This document shows, one piece after another, positions 5,005-8,863 of a stretch of DNA of 8,863 nucleotides (position 1 is the stretch's first letter; each line of letters begins with the position of its first letter). The DNA is from Caldilineaceae bacterium (GTDB lineage: Bacteria > Chloroflexota > Anaerolineae > Caldilineales > Caldilineaceae), in contig JACSRH010000287.1 in the NCBI GenBank assembly GCA_014879855.1, positions 1 to 8,863 of the forward strand, written 5' to 3'. A model generated the notes under the pieces. It made no database searches, was not told the origin of the DNA, and worked only from the letters and a program-made list of their open reading frames with translations. Both the position numbers and the translations under genes were made by a program.

Positions 5005-5643
5005 CTAGACCAGCCGGCGCTGGAGGGCAAGCGTCACCGCGGCGACGCGGCTGTCCACGCCGAGCTTGGAGTAGATGTTGCCCGCATGAAATTTGACAGT
5101 GCCCAGGCTCAGGAAAAGGCGCGCGGCGATCTCCTGGTTGCTCAGTCCATCGACCATCAGCGCCAACACCTCGCGCTCGCGTTCGGTCAGATCGTCGGCT
5201 GCCACCATTGGGTGCGTGGCAGCGTGCACCAACGCCTCCGTTGCCTCCGAAGATAGCGTCATGCGCCCCGCGTGCGCGGCGCGGATGGCGGCGGCCAGTT
5301 CGGCGCCGCTGACATTTTTCAGCAGATAGCCGGTGGCGCCTGCCTGCAACGCGCCCTGCACCATGTTATCCTCGGCAAAGCTTGTCAGCACGATCACGCG
5401 CACATCTGGATGCCTGGCGCGGATTTCGCGCGTCGCGGCGACGCCATCCATCTCTGGCATCTTGAGATCCATCAGCACGACATTGGGCTGGAGTTGGCGC
5501 GTCAGCCGGACCGCCTCGGCGCCATTCTCGGCTTCTCCCACCAGGTTCAGGTCTTTGTGCATCTGGAGAAACTTGCTCAACCCTCCGCGCACAACCGCAT
5601 GGTCGTCGACAATCAATACACGGATCGGTTTGTCTTCACTCAC
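5005..5643 (-). CDS. NarL/FixJ-family response regulator
   Basis: This 212-aa protein has an N-terminal receiver domain and a C-terminal LuxR-type helix-turn-helix. The receiver acidic pocket is D13/D14, the phosphorylation site is D59 in LMDLKMPEMDG, and the switch residues are T87 and K109 (YLLKN). The DNA-binding domain spans about 150-212 and begins LTEREREVLALM. Its SNQEIAARL and GTVKFHAGNIYSKLGV segments form the recognition region. It should bind DNA as a phosphorylation-induced dimer; its targets are unknown. The GTG start at 5643 overlaps the TGA of the kinase gene (GTGA, 4 nt), and GAGGAGG lies 7 nt upstream inside the kinase coding sequence. This predicts coupled translation and a cognate partnership. 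Confidence 0.95.
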   Translation of the reverse strand: MSEDKPIRVLIVDDHAVVRGGLSKFLQMHKDLNLVGEAENGAEAVRLTRQLQPNVVLMDLKMPEMDGVAATREIRARHPDVRVIVLTSFAEDNMVQGALQAGATGYLLKNVSGAELAAAIRAAHAGRMTLSSEATEALVHAATHPMVAADDLTEREREVLALMVDGLSNQEIAARLFLSLGTVKFHAGNIYSKLGVDSRVAAVTLALQRRLV

Positions 5644-8600
5644 CCTGCTTCCTCCTCAGGTTCATGCCAGGCCGGATCGATCCAGGTGACCATGACAACC
5701 GTGCCATGACCGACTTCACTTTGTATGGTAAAGCGGGCGCCGATCGCTTCGGCGCGCTCGCGCATGATGCGTTGCCCCATGTGGCCGGGCCCGACTGTGT
5801 CTGGATTAAAGCCGATGCCATCGTCGGCGACGCTGAAACGCACGCCCATCGGCTGCTGGCGCAAGTCCACCGTGACACGTTTTGCCCTGGCATATTTTAC
5901 TACATTGTTGAGTGATTCCTGCGCAATACGATAAAGAGCAACCTTGACATCATCGGGCAGAGGTCGCTGGCCGTCCGCGCTAAAATGCACGGGGACGCGC
6001 ACGCGGTTCACCGTGGCGTCGAGCAACTGGCGCACCAGATCTTCCAGCCTGGCCTGTGTCACGGCGCTGGGGCGCAATTCAAGCAGCAAAGTGCGCATCT
6101 CGGCCAATGCGCTGCGCGTCAACTGGCGCAGTTCCTCGGTCGTACGCCGACCCTCCTCTGGATCGGCTTCCCACAGTTCGGGCAGCGCCTCCGCGGTCAG
6201 GCTTGCGGAAAAGAGCGTTTGCGTCACGGCGTCATGCAAATCGCGCGCCAGCCGGGTGCGCTCGGCAATGACGGCTGACTCGGCTGCTCTTTGCGCCAAC
6301 GCGACCTCGGCTTCCTGGCGCTGCTGGATTTGCAGACGCAGTTCAGCCGTCTGTGCTTCCACCTTCTGTACAAGGCGGCGATTCTGTGCGCGGATATTAT
6401 TCACACGCCACCCTACGCCGCCCGCCACCACCCCCAGCAAGAGAAATCCCGCCAGACCGCGGAACCAGAATGTCTCCCAGACTGGTGGCGTCACACGCAA
6501 CGGGATCGCCACGCCCGCCTCATTCCAGACGCCGTCATTGTTGGCGCCGCGCACGCGAAAGAGATACTCGCCGCCAGGCAGATTGGTGTAACTGGCATAG
6601 CGACGGTCGTCCGCCTCGATCCAGCCTTTGTCGAAGCCTTCGAGTTTGTACGCGTAGCGGTTCTTCTGCGGAGCATGGTAGTCAAGCGCGGCAAATTCGA
6701 AAGCGATAAAACTCTCAGCGTAAGTCAGGTCGATCGGCGTCTGCCCGGTCAGATCGACCGCGGCTGGCTGGTTGAAGATGCGAAAGCTGGTAATGACCAC
6801 AGGCGGTGACGCGGCGTTACGCTGAATCTGCGCGGGACGAAAAACGTTGAACCCGCGCACGCCGCCAAAATAGAGCTCGCCGTTGCGCGACCGCATACAT
6901 GCGCCGGAATTGAACTCGCGGCTTTGCAGGCCATCCCGTTCGTCGAACGTGCGGAAGGTGGGCAGCACGGTGTTGAAATGCGCCAACCCATTGTTGGTGG
7001 CAACCCACAAATAGCCGCGCTCGTCTTCTTCGATGCAAAGCACCGCATCGTTGGGCAGCCCATCCTTTTCTCGGTAGCGCGTGAAGGTGCGGCTGTGCAG
7101 ATCGAGCCGATTCAGCCCGCCTTGTGTGCCCACCCACAAGGCGCCGGTGCGATCCTGGTGGATCGTCCACACTGAATTGTCGCTGAGGCTTTTGGGGTCG
7201 TGTGGATCGTTGCGATAAGTGATAAAACGCACATCGCCGCGCTGCCATGCTTGTGGATCAAGATAGGCAAGTCCGCCATACCAGGCGCCAAGCCACAACA
7301 CACCATTTGGCGCCACATAAAGCGCCGTGATCTGATTGTCGGGCAAGCTGTCAGCGTCGGCCGGATCGTGGAGATAATGAGTGAAGCTCTCCGTGCGCGG
7401 GTCGAACAGGTCAAGCCCGCGCAGCGTGCCCAGCCACAGGCGCCCATCACCCGTGGGCGCAATGCGATAGACGCTGTCGTTGATCAAGGTGTTGGGATTG
7501 GTCTCGTCATGTTTGAACAGCGTGAATTGCCCCGTTGTGCGGTCGAACCGATACAACCCATCGAACGAGCCGAGCCAGAGGAGACCTGCTTCGTCCTCGT
7601 GGATGGCGCTGATCGTATCGTTGCGTAGTCCCGTTTTTGCATTCGGGTCGCCCGGGTAATGTGTGAAGTGGCCGGTGGTGCGGTCAAAATAGTCGAGACC
7701 ACCACCCCAGAGGCCGATCCAGACGCCGCCAGCCCGATCTTCATAGAACGCGCCCACCACGTCAAAGCCCAGGCTGTTGTTGTCTTGCGGGTGATGGCGA
7801 TAGAGACCAAAGTGCTGCACCTGCGGGTTGATCTTGCTGATCCCGCCGTTGATCGTGCCGAACCAGAAGACGCCGGCACGATCCTCCAGCATGGCCCAGA
7901 CAATGTCGGCGCTGATGCTGGAGGAACGATAGGGGTCATGGCGATGGTGAACAAAACTCACCTCTCCATTTTCACCCATCTCAATGCGGTCGACGCCGCC
8001 GCCCCACGTGCCGGCCCAAATATTGCCGGCGCGGTCGGCATAGAGCTTGACTACGTTGTCGTCTGCCAGGCTGTCCGGGTCATCGTCGTGATGCTGATAG
8101 CGCACGGCCTGCTCAGTCGCCGGGTCGAACAGATGCAGCCCAGCGCCGGGTGCGCTGAATCCGCCCGTGCCCACCCACAGCTTGCCATCCGCCGCCGGCA
8201 AAATGGAGGAGATGGCGGCGCTGCCCAGGCTGGATGCATCGTCGAGGTCGGCGCGGAAATGCGTGAAGACGCCGGTCGCCACATCCAGCCGATCCAAGCC
8301 GGCGCCTGGCGCGCCAAAGCCACCCGCACCGATCCACAATGTCCCGTTTGCGCCCTCGGCAATGGTGGAGATCGCGTTGCTGGCAAGGCTGGCAGGGTCG
8401 CGCGCGGCGTGGCGATAGCGTGTAAAGGTCATCGTGGCGCGGTCGAGCGCACACAGTCCGCCGTCGTTGGCGCCGATCCATAAAAGCCCGGCCGCGTCTT
8501 CCAGCAGCGCGGTGATGACATCCCCACAGAGGCTGGAGGGATCGGCGTCGTTGCGGCGATAGCGCGCCCACACATTGCTGTGCGGGTCGAAGCGATTGAG

Positions 8601-8863
8601 GCCGCCGCCCCATGTCCCGATCCACAGGATGCCTTCACGATCCTCATACAACGCCAGGATCGAGTTCATGCTCAGGCTATTGGGATCGTCGGGATCGTGC
8701 TTGAAGGTCGTGAAGGTGTAGCCATCGTAACGGTTCAGCCCTTCCTGTGTGCCGAACCAGAGGAAGCCTTGACGATCCTGCAACATGGCGAGCACAGAAT
8801 TCTGCGAAAGGCCGTCTTCGAGCGAGAAGCGTTCAAAGCGCACCGGGGAAGCTGGGGCAAAAG
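5640..8863 (-). CDS. Propeller-domain sensor histidine kinase (5' partial)
   Basis: More than 1067 aa are visible. The frame stays open past GTG 8843 to the window edge, reading FAPASP before VRFERFSLEDGLSQNSV, so the true start and a probable signal peptide lie outside. Numbering from GTG 8843, residues 1 to about 672 hold fourteen two-component-propeller repeats (PF07494 type, core xLWxGTxxGGLxRxD), enough for two seven-bladed propellers outside the membrane. A Y_Y_Y domain (about 710-780, YAYKLEGFDKGW) follows, then a membrane helix (about 793-815) and a coiled coil. The HisKA_3 domain has phospho-acceptor H870 in ARDLHDAVTQTL. The HATPase domain has its N box at N979/N980 and its G box DDGIGF at 1007-1012. 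All key catalytic residues are present. Such sensors read an extracellular ligand, often a glycan in Bacteroidetes relatives; the ligand here is unknown. The partner is the regulator encoded immediately downstream. Confidence 0.93.
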   Translation of the reverse strand, partial: FAPASPVRFERFSLEDGLSQNSVLAMLQDRQGFLWFGTQEGLNRYDGYTFTTFKHDPDDPNSLSMNSILALYEDREGILWIGTWGGGLNRFDPHSNVWARYRRNDADPSSLCGDVITALLEDAAGLLWIGANDGGLCALDRATMTFTRYRHAARDPASLASNAISTIAEGANGTLWIGAGGFGAPGAGLDRLDVATGVFTHFRADLDDASSLGSAAISSILPAADGKLWVGTGGFSAPGAGLHLFDPATEQAVRYQHHDDDPDSLADDNVVKLYADRAGNIWAGTWGGGVDRIEMGENGEVSFVHHRHDPYRSSSISADIVWAMLEDRAGVFWFGTINGGISKINPQVQHFGLYRHHPQDNNSLGFDVVGAFYEDRAGGVWIGLWGGGLDYFDRTTGHFTHYPGDPNAKTGLRNDTISAIHEDEAGLLWLGSFDGLYRFDRTTGQFTLFKHDETNPNTLINDSVYRIAPTGDGRLWLGTLRGLDLFDPRTESFTHYLHDPADADSLPDNQITALYVAPNGVLWLGAWYGGLAYLDPQAWQRGDVRFITYRNDPHDPKSLSDNSVWTIHQDRTGALWVGTQGGLNRLDLHSRTFTRYREKDGLPNDAVLCIEEDERGYLWVATNNGLAHFNTVLPTFRTFDERDGLQSREFNSGACMRSRNGELYFGGVRGFNVFRPAQIQRNAASPPVVITSFRIFNQPAAVDLTGQTPIDLTYAESFIAFEFAALDYHAPQKNRYAYKLEGFDKGWIEADDRRYASYTNLPGGEYLFRVRGANNDGVWNEAGVAIPLRVTPPVWETFWFRGLAGFLLLGVVAGGVGWRVNNIRAQNRRLVQKVEAQTAELRLQIQQRQEAEVALAQRAAESAVIAERTRLARDLHDAVTQTLFSASLTAEALPELWEADPEEGRRTTEELRQLTRSALAEMRTLLLELRPSAVTQARLEDLVRQLLDATVNRVRVPVHFSADGQRPLPDDVKVALYRIAQESLNNVVKYARAKRVTVDLRQQPMGVRFSVADDGIGFNPDTVGPGHMGQRIMRERAEAIGARFTIQSEVGHGTVVMVTWIDPAWHEPEEEAG
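5651..5657 (-). promoter_or_regulatory. Ribosome binding site of the response regulator
   Basis: GAGGAGG on the minus strand lies 7 nt before the GTG at 5643, within the last codons of the kinase (the EEEAG tail). It supports the GTG start. The poly-Glu C-terminus of the kinase is thus partly dictated by the ribosome binding site. Confidence 0.7.
6830..8835 (-). repeat. Coding tandem repeat: fourteen propeller blades
   Basis: The N-terminal two thirds of the kinase gene is an array of diverged units of about 140-160 nt. Each encodes a blade ending in LWxGT/S...GGLxxxD and usually followed by a DPxSL loop. In order, the blade cores begin FLWFG, ILWIG, LLWIG, TLWIG, KLWVG, NIWAG, VFWFG, GVWIG, LLWLG, RLWLG, VLWLG, ALWVG, YLWVA and ELYFG. 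Blades 4 and 5 share an extra GF-x-APGAGL insertion not seen in the others. Confidence 0.85.

Noticed and set aside
7659..8483. Plus-strand 274-aa frame opposite the propeller blades
   Set aside because: It is antisense to an unambiguous kinase gene; its length follows from the repeated, G+C-rich blade codons.
8841..8843. GTG as the true start of the sensor kinase
   Set aside because: The frame is open to the window edge, no ribosome binding site precedes the GTG, and the protein would begin directly in the first propeller strand without the signal peptide expected for this architecture.

Overview
The window is about 60% G+C by eye and bacterial. It contains no RNA genes, insertion sequences or CRISPR array that I can see. 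Gene content suggests a filamentous or environmental Chloroflexota (Anaerolineae/Caldilineae-like) bacterium: a very large sensor kinase with fourteen propeller blades next to a NarL-type regulator, a LarA homologue, several small membrane proteins, and a degenerate heptamer tract between genes. That assignment is an inference from content, not from a marker I could align.

Region 1 (1-2081, plus strand) is a compact housekeeping-type operon. It holds the 3' part of a Yip1-like membrane protein, the ribosome-assembly GTPase Era (start corrected to a TTG at 565), and a single-domain YbaK/ProX-type aminoacyl-tRNA deacylase. The genes are separated by 14 and 23 nt.

Region 2 (2095-4731, minus strand) converges on region 1 with only 13 nt between the stop codons. 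In transcription order it holds a 69-aa basic small protein, a 133-aa two-helix membrane protein, a 32-aa one-helix membrane peptide that overlaps it by 11 nt, a 139-aa four-helix membrane protein, a C-terminal remnant of a VOC/glyoxalase gene, and a LarA-type (nickel-pincer racemase/isomerase family) protein. The 32-aa gene and the VOC remnant are small and easily missed. A perfect 11-bp direct repeat sits just upstream of the 139-aa gene. A perfect 13-bp inverted repeat frames the leader of the 69-aa gene.

Region 3 (4732-5004) is non-coding. It holds the inverted repeat, six degenerate heptamers and a weak hairpin after the regulator gene.

Region 4 (5005-8863, minus strand) is a two-component system. 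A membrane sensor histidine kinase (extracytoplasmic double seven-bladed propeller, Y_Y_Y domain, one visible membrane helix, HisKA_3 and HATPase domains) overlaps its NarL/FixJ response regulator by four bases (GTGA). The 5' end of the kinase gene, which should encode the signal peptide, lies outside the window.

I see no convincing new multi-gene defence or metabolic system. The points most worth a second look are the coupled small-membrane-protein cluster with its repeat, the truncated VOC gene, and the 13-bp inverted repeat.
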